Positions 29,433-38,866 of a stretch of 64,000 nucleotides of DNA are shown piece by piece. Position numbers and translations under genes: made by a program. The notes under the pieces are model-generated. The model made no database searches and was not told the DNA's origin. It worked only from the letters and a program-made list of their open reading frames with translations. The DNA is from Winogradskyella undariae (GTDB lineage Bacteria > Bacteroidota > Bacteroidia > Flavobacteriales > Flavobacteriaceae), in contig NZ_JABTEL010000003.1 of assembly GCF_013285155.1 (NCBI RefSeq), positions 404,274 through 468,273 on the forward strand. Direction: 5' to 3'. Position 1 is the first letter of the stretch. Every line of letters starts with the position of its first letter.

Positions 29433-32400
29433 TGAGAAAACTAATTGAATATTTTATCAGGTATCATGTTGCTGTCAACATTTTAATTATAGCATTTTTT
29501 GTTTTCGGAATAATAGGACTTTTATCTCTAAAATCATCTTACTTTCCACTTACAGAAACCAAGATTATAAATATTACTATTGCTTATCCTGGTGCATCTC
29601 CACAGGAAATAGAGGAAGGTATTGTGCTTCAAATTGAAGATAACTTAAAAGGTCTTAGAGGTGTTGATCGTGTAACGTCTACATCACAAGAAAATAGTGG
29701 TTCTATTACCGTTGAGATTGAAAAAGGTGAGAATATCGATTTCATGCTTCTCGAAGTTAAAAATGCGGTAGATAGAGTGCCAACCTTTCCAACAGGTATG
29801 GAACCTTTAGTGGTTTCTAAACAAGAAATTGTTAGAGAAACAATCTCTTTTGCTATCAGCGGAAAAAACATTCCTTTAGTAACTTTAAAAGAATTGGCTC
29901 GTCAGGTAGAAACAGATCTGCGTGCAATAGATGGCATTTCTCAAATAGAATTGTCTGGTTTTCCTGAGGAAGAAATTGAGATTGCAGTAAATGAAATAGA
30001 TTTATTAGCTTATAATATTACATTTAACGAAGTTGCAGAAGCGGTAACTAACGCTAATATTTTGGTGACAGGCGGTAATGTGAAAACAGATACTGAAGAG
30101 TATTTAATTAGAGCAAATAATAAACAATACTTCGGAAGTGAGCTTTCTAATATTGTAGTAAGAGCTTCTTCAGACGGAAAAGTAATTCGACTTAAAGATG
30201 TGGCCATTATTAGAGATCGATTTTCAGAAACGCCAAATGCAACTTATTTTAATCAAGAATTAGCAGTAGATATTGCTATTACGAGTACTAATAATGAAGA
30301 TTTAATTAGTTCTGCAGATAAGATTAATGTTTACATAGAAGAATACAATCAGAAACATTCCAATATACGCTTAGATGTTGTTAGGGATTTATCCATAACA
30401 CTTATGCAACGTACGCAACTCTTAACAGAAAATGCTATTGTGGGTATGTTGTTAGTATTATTATTTCTATCTATATTTTTAAACATGCGATTAGCGGCAT
30501 GGGTTGCTTTCGGATTACCTATTTCTTTTTTAGGAATGTTTATGTTTGCTGCTCAATTTGATGTTACTATTAACGTGTTGTCTCTTTTCGGGATGATTAT
30601 TGTTATTGGTATTTTAGTAGATGATGGTATTGTCATTGCCGAAAATATTTACCAACACTACGAAAAAGGTAAGAGTCCTATTCAAGCTGCTATTGATGGT
30701 ACAATTGAAGTTATTCCACCTGTAGTTTCAGCAATTATAACAACACTTTTAGCATTCTCATTATTTTTCTTTTTAGACAGTAGGATAGGAGAGTTTTTTA
30801 GTGAAGTCGCCGTTATAGTTATATTAACATTAATAGTATCCTTAATTGAAGCACTTATTATTTTACCTGCGCATTTAGCACATTCTAAAGCTTTGAGAGC
30901 TCAGAAGGTTGATGAGAATCCTTCAAAAATTAAGCAGTTTTTCTCTTTTATGAGATATATAAATAAAGGAGGTGATATGCTTATGTCTTTTTTAAGAGAT
31001 AGGGTTTATACACCAATTTTAGATCTTGTTTTAAGATTTAAATTGTTTTCACTTGGTGTTTTCATAGCTTTATTGGTATTAACATTAGGTTCGCTAGGTG
31101 GTGGAGTTATCGGAGTAACTATATTTCCTAGAGTAGCAAGTGATGCGGCAAATATAGAATTGGTTATGCCAGCAGGTACTAACGTAAAAATCACAGATTC
31201 TATTATTTCTTTAATAGAGGAAAAATCGTTTATTGTAAATCAAGAATTAACTGAAAAATATTTAAAAGGAACAGGTAAACAACTCTTCGAAAATACGATT
31301 GTAGATATTAGTAGTAGTTCTAGCGCAAGACTTAGAATTAATTTGTTACCAGGAGAAGAACGCCCAGACGCTATAAAATCTAATTTAATTACAGATCGAT
31401 TAGAAGAATTAGTAGGTCCTGTAATTGGTACAGAACGTCTTATTTATGGTTCTGGTGGGAATTTTGGTGGTAGTCCAGTATCGGTTTCTTTATTAAGTAA
31501 TAATATAGAAGAATTAAAAGCTTCTAAACTAGAGCTTAAAAAGTACATGCAAACAAATCCACTACTTAAAGATATTGGAGATAATGATCCTGCAGGTATT
31601 AAAGAGATTCGTTTAGAATTAAAAGAAAGCGCTTATTTGTTAGGGTTAGACTTACAAACTGTAATGTCTCAAATACGTTCTGGTTTCTTTGGTGCTCAAG
31701 CACAAAGGTTTCAACGTGGTCAAGATGAAATTAAAGTTTGGGTACGTTACGATAAAACCAATAGAAGTTCTATCAACGATTTAGATGCTATGAGAATTGT
31801 AACACCAACAGGTGAGCGTGTAACTCTTAAGGATATTGCTAATTATACTATTGTTAGAGGAGATGTGGCTATTAATCACTTAGAGGGAAAGCGTGAAATT
31901 CAAGTCTATGCAGATTTAAAAGATCCGAGTTCTAGTGCAACTGATATTATTGAAGATATAAAAACAGATTTTATACCACAATTACAATCTAAATACCCAA
32001 CGATCAATACATCATATGAAGGTCAAAATCGTGAAGCAACTAAATTAACTGATTCATTAAAGTTAGCAGGTCCAATTATTTTAATATTAATATATATTAC
32101 AATTGCCTTTACTTTTAGAAGTTATTCGCAACCGTTTTTGTTACTGCTATTAATTCCATTTAGTTTAACAGCAGTAGCTTGGGGACATTGGTTATTAGAT
32201 TTTCAGGTTAATGTTTTATCATTATTAGGTATTATAGCCTTGATTGGTATTATGGTTAATGACGGTTTAGTACTCATTGGTAAATTTAATAGTAATTTAA
32301 AAGAAGGTATGGCCTTTGATTTAGCACTATCTGAAGCAGGTAAGTCTAGATTTAGAGCTATATTTTTAACCTCATTAACAACAATAGCAGGTTTAGCACC

Positions 32401-32629
32401 TTTATTATTAGAGAAAAGTAGACAAGCACAATTTTTAAAACCAATGGCAATATCTATTTCTTTCGGAATAGCTTATGCTACGATTTTAACATTATTAGTA
32501 TTACCATTATTTTTATCATTTAGTAATACTATTAAAGCTAAAAGTAAATGGTTAGAGACAGGAAAAGAGGTAACAAAAGAAGAAGTAGAACGTGCAATTA
32601 AAGAAAAACAAGAAGAAAATGAGCACTAA
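29432..32629 (+). CDS. RND family efflux pump, inner membrane subunit
   Basis: A 1065-residue RND permease with the expected twelve transmembrane helices and two large periplasmic loops (after TM1 and TM7). The TM4 proton-relay region reads GMIIVIGILVDDGIVIAEN (about 386-404), with the two adjacent aspartates typical of the HAE group that exports organic compounds. The same pattern as NDGLVL recurs near 950. There is no heavy-metal DFG signature, so drugs, lipids or other small organics are more likely than metals. It is translated in overlap with the adaptor gene before it and the TolC-like gene after it. Confidence 0.93.
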   Translation: MRKLIEYFIRYHVAVNILIIAFFVFGIIGLLSLKSSYFPLTETKIINITIAYPGASPQEIEEGIVLQIEDNLKGLRGVDRVTSTSQENSGSITVEIEKGENIDFMLLEVKNAVDRVPTFPTGMEPLVVSKQEIVRETISFAISGKNIPLVTLKELARQVETDLRAIDGISQIELSGFPEEEIEIAVNEIDLLAYNITFNEVAEAVTNANILVTGGNVKTDTEEYLIRANNKQYFGSELSNIVVRASSDGKVIRLKDVAIIRDRFSETPNATYFNQELAVDIAITSTNNEDLISSADKINVYIEEYNQKHSNIRLDVVRDLSITLMQRTQLLTENAIVGMLLVLLFLSIFLNMRLAAWVAFGLPISFLGMFMFAAQFDVTINVLSLFGMIIVIGILVDDGIVIAENIYQHYEKGKSPIQAAIDGTIEVIPPVVSAIITTLLAFSLFFFLDSRIGEFFSEVAVIVILTLIVSLIEALIILPAHLAHSKALRAQKVDENPSKIKQFFSFMRYINKGGDMLMSFLRDRVYTPILDLVLRFKLFSLGVFIALLVLTLGSLGGGVIGVTIFPRVASDAANIELVMPAGTNVKITDSIISLIEEKSFIVNQELTEKYLKGTGKQLFENTIVDISSSSSARLRINLLPGEERPDAIKSNLITDRLEELVGPVIGTERLIYGSGGNFGGSPVSVSLLSNNIEELKASKLELKKYMQTNPLLKDIGDNDPAGIKEIRLELKESAYLLGLDLQTVMSQIRSGFFGAQAQRFQRGQDEIKVWVRYDKTNRSSINDLDAMRIVTPTGERVTLKDIANYTIVRGDVAINHLEGKREIQVYADLKDPSSSATDIIEDIKTDFIPQLQSKYPTINTSYEGQNREATKLTDSLKLAGPIILILIYITIAFTFRSYSQPFLLLLLIPFSLTAVAWGHWLLDFQVNVLSLLGIIALIGIMVNDGLVLIGKFNSNLKEGMAFDLALSEAGKSRFRAIFLTSLTTIAGLAPLLLEKSRQAQFLKPMAISISFGIAYATILTLLVLPLFLSFSNTIKAKSKWLETGKEVTKEEVERAIKEKQEENEH

Positions 32630-33935
32630 ATATAAATTGATAGCCTTATTTCTATTGTTTGGATTAGGTATTGAAGCGCAAGAAGTTTTAACCAAAGAAG
32701 AAGCAGTAGCATTAGCATTAGAAAATAATTACGGAGTAAAAATCGCAAAAAATGCCGTTACCGTTGCTGAGAATAATACTAGTATTCTTAACACAGGATT
32801 TTTACCTACTGTTACAGGTGGTGCAGGCGCAAACTATAATTTAGATAACACAGAGGTCGAATTCTCTGATGGGTCTACAACAGTATTAAACGGTGTAGAG
32901 AGCTCTAATTACAATGCTAGCGTAAGTTTGAATTATACACTTTTTGACGGTTTAGGAAGACGTTATAATTATAAACGGTTAAAAGAGCAGTATCAGTTAT
33001 CAGAACTTCAAGCAAGAGAAACTATAGAGAATACAATGCTACAGTTGTTTGCTGTGTATTATAATGTGGCGCAATTGACCGATAATTTAAATACGCTAGA
33101 GGAGACTTTAAATATTACTAAAGACAGATTGATTAGAGCAGAATATCAATTCGAATATGGCCAGAACACAAAATTAGAAGTTTTAAATGCCGAAGTTGAT
33201 ATTAATAGCGATAGTATCAATATCATTAATATTAAACAAGAAATAAAAAATGCGAAACGCGATTTAAAACTCGTCTTAGGTGAAACTTATACTACAGATT
33301 ACGATGTTGAAACAGAAGTAGAGTTTACCCTACAATTTCAAAAAGATAGCTTATTTGAAAAAGCAAAGTCTAGAAATGTAGCCTTATTGCAAACTGAAAG
33401 AAATATAGCAATAAGTCAATTAGATATTAATTCTGGTCAATCAGCATATCTACCAACAATTGGTTTAGTTGGTTCTTACGGTTGGAATAAGAACAATAAT
33501 AACGCAGCTTCCTTTGTGTCTGTTTCTACCAGTACAGGTTTATCAGGAGGTTTAAATTTAAGTTGGGATTTGTTTGATGGAGGATCTACGATTACAACCG
33601 TTAGAAATGCCAAAGTGAATTTAGAAACTCAAAAACTAGAGAAGGAAAATATTTTATTGAGTATAGAGCGTGATTTCAATAATGCTTGGGATAATTATTT
33701 AAACAAGTTAGAAATCTATAATATTCAAGAGAAAAATATACTAACTGCTGAAAATAATTTTGAGCGTACTCGTGAAAAATTTAATATAGGTCAGGTTAAT
33801 TCAATAGAGTTTAGACAAGCACAACTTAATTTATTAAGTGTAGAGTTAAGTAGAAATACTGCTAAATTTGATGCTAAATTATCAGAATTAGATGTGCTTC
33901 AAATAAGCGGTGAATTACTAAACGTCCAATTATAG
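32619..33935 (+). CDS. TolC-family outer membrane efflux channel
   Basis: A 438-residue outer membrane factor with a signal peptide (about residues 1-20, ending GIEAQ) and two repeats of the OEP helical-hairpin fold (TKEEAVALALENNYGVKIAK near 25, and a second half near 250-430). The ATG at 32619 overlaps the end of the pump gene by 11 bases and gives a good signal peptide. The in-frame GTG at 32592 would add nine charged residues before it. It completes the three-part export system with the adaptor and RND pump. Confidence 0.92.
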   Translation: MSTKYKLIALFLLFGLGIEAQEVLTKEEAVALALENNYGVKIAKNAVTVAENNTSILNTGFLPTVTGGAGANYNLDNTEVEFSDGSTTVLNGVESSNYNASVSLNYTLFDGLGRRYNYKRLKEQYQLSELQARETIENTMLQLFAVYYNVAQLTDNLNTLEETLNITKDRLIRAEYQFEYGQNTKLEVLNAEVDINSDSINIINIKQEIKNAKRDLKLVLGETYTTDYDVETEVEFTLQFQKDSLFEKAKSRNVALLQTERNIAISQLDINSGQSAYLPTIGLVGSYGWNKNNNNAASFVSVSTSTGLSGGLNLSWDLFDGGSTITTVRNAKVNLETQKLEKENILLSIERDFNNAWDNYLNKLEIYNIQEKNILTAENNFERTREKFNIGQVNSIEFRQAQLNLLSVELSRNTAKFDAKLSELDVLQISGELLNVQL

Positions 33936-33946
33936 ATAATTAAAAT

Positions 33947-34129
33947 ATGGTTGAATATTTTTTTCAATGTCCATATTGCTGGGAAAGGATCTCAATGCTT
34001 ATTGATAGATCTCAAACAACTCAAAGTTATATTGAAGATTGTAAGACCTGCTGTAATCCTATACAAATTACTGTACATATCGAAAACCAAGAAATCACAA
34101 GTTTTCAAGCAGAAAATATAGAGCAATAG
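33947..34129 (+). CDS. CPXCG-motif cysteine-rich protein
   Basis: A 60-residue protein with two Cys pairs, CPYC at residues 8-11 and CKTCC near 43-47, the plan of the small Cys-rich CPXCG family. The second pair carries an extra Cys. It probably binds one zinc. It follows the TolC-like gene by 11 bases and may be translated from the same message. Function is unknown. Confidence 0.8.
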   Translation: MVEYFFQCPYCWERISMLIDRSQTTQSYIEDCKTCCNPIQITVHIENQEITSFQAENIEQ

Positions 34130-34259
34130 TATGGTTCATGTAATTAATAATTCTCTAACTTCAATATAATTTATGTATTTCGTCGAATAAATTTGCTTTT
34201 AATAGTGTTTGAGTTTATATTCGTGCTGTTATTGTGTCCCTCCACAAAAATCAATCACT

Positions 34260-35096
34260 ATGAAGACACTAAAAATAACCTTATTATTCTGCCTAATTTC
34301 TGTATTCTCATTTGCAGAAGTTTCACAAAAACAAAAATCTGCACTTGTTGATTTATACAACGCTACCAATGGCGATGCATGGAATAACTCATGGGATTTA
34401 GATCAACCTGTATCAGATTGGTATGGAATAGCCATAGAAAATGAAGAAGTTGTATCTATAGATTTAATGTTTAATAATTTAACTGGATATTTACCTGAGT
34501 CAATTTCAGAATTAACAAGTTTAAAAAATCTTAATTTAGCTTTCAATAATTTAGAAGGCGAATTACCTGATGCTTTAATTAGTTTAATTAATTTAGAAGA
34601 ATTGAAACTATTTTCTAATCGATTTAGTGGAGAAATACCTTCCAAAATAGGAAATTTAAAAAAGTTAGTATCTATTGAATTATATAATAATGACTTTGTA
34701 GGAGAAATACCTTCTTCTATAGGAAAGCTACCTAAACTAGAAAAATTAATGTTGAGTAGTAACCAATTACAAGGTCGCTTACCATCAAGTCTATCAAGTT
34801 TAAATTCGTTAAAGGTATTAAGTCTATTCGATAATAACTTGTTAGGAACGATTCCTTCGTCTATTGGAGGATTATCTAAACTTGAAGAATTAGTATTATC
34901 TAATAATGCTTTTTACGGTGAATTACCAAATGAATTAGCACAACTTACAAATTTAAAGACATTACTATTAGGTCAAAATCAATTTAAAGGAAACTTTGCA
35001 GTCCTTAGATCTAAGTTGCCAAATATTGTTGACTTTGACTTGGAAGACAGTAATAGTAAGGGTTCATTAGCAACATTAGATGCTGAAGAGGATTAA
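34260..35096 (+). CDS. secreted leucine-rich repeat protein
   Basis: A 278-residue protein with a signal peptide (about residues 1-20, MKTLKITLLFCLISVFSFAE). It then has an N-terminal cap (LVDLYNATNGDAWNNSWD) of the type seen before LRR arrays, and about seven 23-24-residue repeats of plant-like type (LEGELPDALISLINLEELKL, FSGEIPSKIGNLKKLVSIEL, and similar). The ATG at 34260 is chosen because the frame upstream gives no signal peptide. It would be exported and could mediate binding to other proteins. No type IX secretion tail is obvious. Confidence 0.85.
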   Translation: MKTLKITLLFCLISVFSFAEVSQKQKSALVDLYNATNGDAWNNSWDLDQPVSDWYGIAIENEEVVSIDLMFNNLTGYLPESISELTSLKNLNLAFNNLEGELPDALISLINLEELKLFSNRFSGEIPSKIGNLKKLVSIELYNNDFVGEIPSSIGKLPKLEKLMLSSNQLQGRLPSSLSSLNSLKVLSLFDNNLLGTIPSSIGGLSKLEELVLSNNAFYGELPNELAQLTNLKTLLLGQNQFKGNFAVLRSKLPNIVDFDLEDSNSKGSLATLDAEED

Positions 35097-35126
35097 TTAT
35101 TAGCCATGATAATTATAAAAAAAGTG

Positions 35127-35155
35127 CTCAATAAAAATTATTGAGTATTTTTTTT
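35127..35155 (+). terminator. terminator after the LRR gene
   Basis: CTCAATA (35127-35133) pairs with TATTGAG (35139-35145) around five bases and is followed by a long T-run. It lies 31 bases past the stop codon. Confidence 0.8.
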
Positions 35156-35165
35156 GTTTTTTTCT

Positions 35166-35194
35166 TTGTCAATTGGAAATAAGTTGTATCTTTG
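35166..35194 (+). promoter_or_regulatory. promoter of the initiator tRNA gene
   Basis: TTG in CTTTGTCA (35166-35168), 18 bases, then TATCTTTG (35187-35194): a full match to the Bacteroidetes promoter. The tRNA begins 74 bases after the -7 box, so a leader is removed during tRNA maturation. Confidence 0.8.
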
Positions 35195-35267
35195 CAGTCC
35201 CAAAACAATACATCGGCATTATGAACCGAAAGTTAAAAGCTAAAGATATTGTTTTTTGAATACACAT

Positions 35268-35343
<76 letters not shown>

Positions 35344-35351
35344 GTAAAAAC

Positions 35352-35383
35352 AAGCCTTTCAAGAAATTGAAAGGCTTTTTTAT
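35352..35383 (+). terminator. island-borne terminator after the tRNA
   Basis: AAGCCTTTCA (35352-35361) pairs with TGAAAGGCTT (35368-35377) around six bases and runs into a T-tract. It lies 9 bases inside the island and now terminates the tRNA transcript. Confidence 0.9.
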
Positions 35384-35390
35384 TTCACAT

Positions 35391-35411
35391 AGTACAGAAT
35401 AAGTACAGAAT
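35391..35411 (+). repeat. candidate left integrase arm site
   Basis: Two copies of AGTACAGAAT separated by one A. The same 21 bases occur in the same orientation at 63128-63148, near the right end. Short direct repeats close to both ends are typical of arm-type sites for tyrosine integrases. Confidence 0.6.
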
Positions 35412-35503
35412 TTAGCTGTTTATCTTCTGCTAAATAGTATTTGATTTAATTTGATTTCATTTAGTATGTGAAATAAAATTTAAACTATATTTTTCTATGA
35501 AAA

Positions 35504-37180
35504 TTGAAGAATAGAGAATTAATATTAAAAATACCTTACAATTTTTCTAATTCGCTTCTATACTTTTTTAACTTTAGTCAAAAATTTAATTCTTTTCATT
35601 TGCAATTTCTACAAGACTTATTAGATAATAGAGAGCCTGCTAATCGCTGGCAGGATTATAGAATCTTTTGTGACAATATTAAAAATATTGATATAAACCT
35701 TTATATAAAGGCACTACCTGAATTACTGAAAAATTTAAAAAGTAACTATCCAACCAGAAACCTTCTGGTCGCATTAGAACGCGAAGCAAAAATGAATGCT
35801 TCTTTTGGTAAAGAAATGTATTTGAAAACACTTGAAGCAAATAATCCTGATTCATATTTTACATTGATGGACATTCTTTCTGGATTATATCATTCAGACC
35901 AAAAGTTTACAATAGATGAAATTAAACGTCTAATTAAAGATGATAATATAGACGTAAATAAAATTGGAATACAATCTATCGTGAAAATTGATTTGGTAGC
36001 TAAAACTACACCAAAAGCATTTGTGAATTGGATTGAAAAGCAGTTTGATACCATAAGCAAGTCCGAAAATCATTTGGATCTTTGGTCGGCAATATTTTTT
36101 ACAGTTAGAAATAAAAGAACTGAGATAAAAAGTGCAGATACAATTATAGATAGGTTATCAAGTATAGAGACTATCGATATTCAATTAGAGCTCATTTACT
36201 TTTTAGATTATAATATAGATTTAGAAAAGGAATTACATCTGTTTAAAAAATACCTTCCAGTATTACTTCATGTTGATATTGAACACGCAGGCGCATATAA
36301 TCAATTGGCATATCGATTAGAAAATGTAGCAAAAACTAATTTAAACTTAGTTGTTGATTTTATAACAGATTGGGTAGCGATGAGTCCTGATAATGCTAGA
36401 AAGATTGAATATTTCAGTCATTTGCTAAATACACTTTGTGATAATTTTTATTCTGACTTCCAAAAGCTATACACCAACTGGTTAAATAAAGATAATCCCA
36501 ATTTTCATATTGCCATTTTTGAAATGAATAGTGCCAGATATATGAGGAATCTATCAGGATTAACGATTTCTGAAGAAGTATTGAATGGTCTCTCAGATTA
36601 TGACATTGAATATATTACTTATAAAATACTCGCTTTCGTTTATGACAAGGACACCTCAATTTCCTTGGTGTATTCTATATTGGAACATAAAGCAGATAAT
36701 AAAGAAGTCGTTCCGTTTTTGGCTGATTTGTTTATCAACCATATCATCTTTAATTATTATTCTGCGATAGAGTTTTTAAACTTAAAAAAGAAGACTGCAA
36801 GTAGAAAGCTCAAAAAAATAACTAACGATATTGTAAAAGAAGGCGAAGATAAATATAAGGCATATTCAGATTTAGAAAACTTAAAAGAGTTTGCACCTTC
36901 AGAACGAAGACTTATTTACTATAATAAAATCGAAGGTAAAAAATTCAGTAAATCATTTAAGGAAAGTGAAGCAGAAGGTCCTTCCTTTTTTAGTTCTATA
37001 ACAACAATTAATTATAGAACAGGTAAATCTATATTCTCAAAATATGAAAACCAATACACCGAAAAAATGACACCAGGACTTATATCTCATTCTGGCGAAA
37101 TGCCAAGAGGCGAATTTATAGACCCAATAGGTCAAGCACAAGAAAGATTGTATTGGCAAAATTTTAAAAGAAGACAATGA
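35504..37180 (+). CDS. large helical protein, first gene of an unknown island operon
   Basis: A 558-residue soluble protein that I do not recognise. It appears almost wholly alpha-helical, with runs resembling HEAT/TPR-type repeats (LLKNLKSNYPTRNLLVALER near 75, LLHVDIEHAGAYNQLAYRLE near 252) and no membrane segment or ATP-binding motif. The last 100 residues are Lys/Glu-rich and end with a segment containing SSITTINYRTGKSIFSKYE. The start is a TTG at 35504; an ATG at 35497 is in another frame and yields only five codons, so a non-ATG start or a small frameshift at the 5' end is possible. Its stop overlaps the next start (ATGA), which shows tight coupling with the nuclease-like protein. A role in sensing or scaffolding in a defence system is inferred from position only. 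Confidence 0.6.
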   Translation: MKNRELILKIPYNFSNSLLYFFNFSQKFNSFHLQFLQDLLDNREPANRWQDYRIFCDNIKNIDINLYIKALPELLKNLKSNYPTRNLLVALEREAKMNASFGKEMYLKTLEANNPDSYFTLMDILSGLYHSDQKFTIDEIKRLIKDDNIDVNKIGIQSIVKIDLVAKTTPKAFVNWIEKQFDTISKSENHLDLWSAIFFTVRNKRTEIKSADTIIDRLSSIETIDIQLELIYFLDYNIDLEKELHLFKKYLPVLLHVDIEHAGAYNQLAYRLENVAKTNLNLVVDFITDWVAMSPDNARKIEYFSHLLNTLCDNFYSDFQKLYTNWLNKDNPNFHIAIFEMNSARYMRNLSGLTISEEVLNGLSDYDIEYITYKILAFVYDKDTSISLVYSILEHKADNKEVVPFLADLFINHIIFNYYSAIEFLNLKKKTASRKLKKITNDIVKEGEDKYKAYSDLENLKEFAPSERRLIYYNKIEGKKFSKSFKESEAEGPSFFSSITTINYRTGKSIFSKYENQYTEKMTPGLISHSGEMPRGEFIDPIGQAQERLYWQNFKRRQ

Positions 37181-38859
37181 GATTTTTATTAAGCGAATAC
37201 ATAAATCTTTTAAAAGAGGATAAAGAGCTTGATACTTTACTGACTGATTTGTTAGTTGGAATGAAATTCACAACCATTTCAAAACCAATGAAAGGTCGTC
37301 AATTTGGTGTGGATATTTCTGCTGTTGGTATAGATCCAGAAGATGGTATTAAAAAAGTGTTTTTGTTAGCTGTGAAACAAGGCAATCTAACCAGAACAAC
37401 TTGGGATGGAAATGTAAATGCAATTCGCTCTACTTTAAACCAAATAAAGGATACTTATATACCTATTTCTTTAACAACAAATCTCAAAAAACTTCCTATA
37501 AAAATAATTGTTAGTACAAATGGAGTAAGAAATCAAAATGTACTTAGCGATTGGACACAATATGTCGAACAAAACACAACAGAGACTATTGAGTACGATT
37601 TTTGGGGAACAGGCGAAATAAGCGCTATGCTTGATGATTATCTTATAAACGAAAAACTATTTCCGCAGGAGTACCAATCGCTGTTAAGAAAGTCCTTAGT
37701 ATTTCTAGAATTACCAGATTATGATTTACAACATTTCTATGCGCTTATTCAGCAAATTTTAGAGAAACAACCCAAACAAAAACGACATATCTTGAAAAAG
37801 TTGAGGCTGGTAAGATTATGTTTAAACATCTTATACAAATGGTCACAAGACAATAATAATTTAAAGCCTTCAATATATGCGAGTGAGCGCAGTTTGCTTT
37901 TTACATGGCATTTTATACAAGAAGGTAATCATTTAGAGAAAAGCTATGTCAGGGAAGAATTTTACAAAATTCACTCATTAAAAAGAACAATAGGTGTCAA
38001 TTATTTCAATAAAGTAGTTGAACACTATAAAGTTGAACACAGCATATACAAGTACAGTAGAAATAGTTTAGAATATAGCTTGAATGTTTGGGAGGAAATA
38101 GGAATAATAGCAATCATAGGCTTAACCGAAATACAAGAGTTTAGAATCCATTATCGAGAAGGAAATGAAGAACAAGCACAAACCTATTACCAAAGCGCAC
38201 TTTCAATTAGTAATGGATTATGTCTGTTTATTCAGAACAATCCACCTTCAAAATATCCAGAATACGATGTCCATAGTATTGAAATTGCATTAGCACTTAA
38301 TCTAATGAATTTTACAAGAAACTTCGACCCAGCCAAAAAATGGATTTCTGAAATGACTTTAGGTTTTAACAATAATTATAAGCTTAATAAGTTTTTTCCG
38401 TTGTTTAGAAAAAGTTATGAAAAGCTGGTAGATATTCACAATGGCGAAGAAGAATGTGATGTCCAATCATCTATGATAATTCCTATTTTGGCTGAATATG
38501 CTTTAGTATTTAATGATGAAGATTTATACAAGTTCGTAAGGAAGATTTCTATGGAACTTTTTACAGACTTAAATTTACAGATTTGGTTTCCGCTTAAAGA
38601 AATGGAAAATAAAATTTGTATTCAAGATTATAGTCATGGCGAAGGCACAACAAAACATTCAGTAACGCTCTATGAAGATGCTGAAGAATACAAAAAAGAA
38701 ATGGTATCAGAAATGGAACTCTTTGGATTAGAAAAGGATTTTAAAATTTTTAAGCACAGTTTCGATATTGTAGCACACGTTGCAAGCAGGCATTATAAAA
38801 GCCAACCTTTTCCTTTAACTTGGCGTGTTTTTATGAAGCAAGAAGTCTCAACAAAATAA
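37177..38859 (+). CDS. PD-(D/E)XK-like protein with a helical C-terminal region
   Basis: A 560-residue protein. Residues about 20-140 have the outline of a restriction-endonuclease-like fold: GRQFGVDISAVG with D46, then strand VFLLAVKQG with K67, then a helix beginning TTWDGNVNAIRSTLN. The usual Glu two residues before the Lys is Ala here (AVK), so the active site could be variant or dead. A later strand IKIIVSTNG (near 110) suits the same fold. From about 180 on the protein is mostly helical and no domain was recognised. It starts inside the stop codon of the previous gene and precedes a DUF4238 gene by 7 bases. The fold call is by eye. Confidence 0.6.
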   Translation: MRFLLSEYINLLKEDKELDTLLTDLLVGMKFTTISKPMKGRQFGVDISAVGIDPEDGIKKVFLLAVKQGNLTRTTWDGNVNAIRSTLNQIKDTYIPISLTTNLKKLPIKIIVSTNGVRNQNVLSDWTQYVEQNTTETIEYDFWGTGEISAMLDDYLINEKLFPQEYQSLLRKSLVFLELPDYDLQHFYALIQQILEKQPKQKRHILKKLRLVRLCLNILYKWSQDNNNLKPSIYASERSLLFTWHFIQEGNHLEKSYVREEFYKIHSLKRTIGVNYFNKVVEHYKVEHSIYKYSRNSLEYSLNVWEEIGIIAIIGLTEIQEFRIHYREGNEEQAQTYYQSALSISNGLCLFIQNNPPSKYPEYDVHSIEIALALNLMNFTRNFDPAKKWISEMTLGFNNNYKLNKFFPLFRKSYEKLVDIHNGEEECDVQSSMIIPILAEYALVFNDEDLYKFVRKISMELFTDLNLQIWFPLKEMENKICIQDYSHGEGTTKHSVTLYEDAEEYKKEMVSEMELFGLEKDFKIFKHSFDIVAHVASRHYKSQPFPLTWRVFMKQEVSTK

Positions 38860-38866
38860 TAGAATA

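Noticed and set aside
29432..32629. Second heavy-metal pump
   Set aside because: The transmembrane 4 motif has two adjacent Asp as in drug/organic pumps and lacks the DFG...DGA signature present in the island CzcA.
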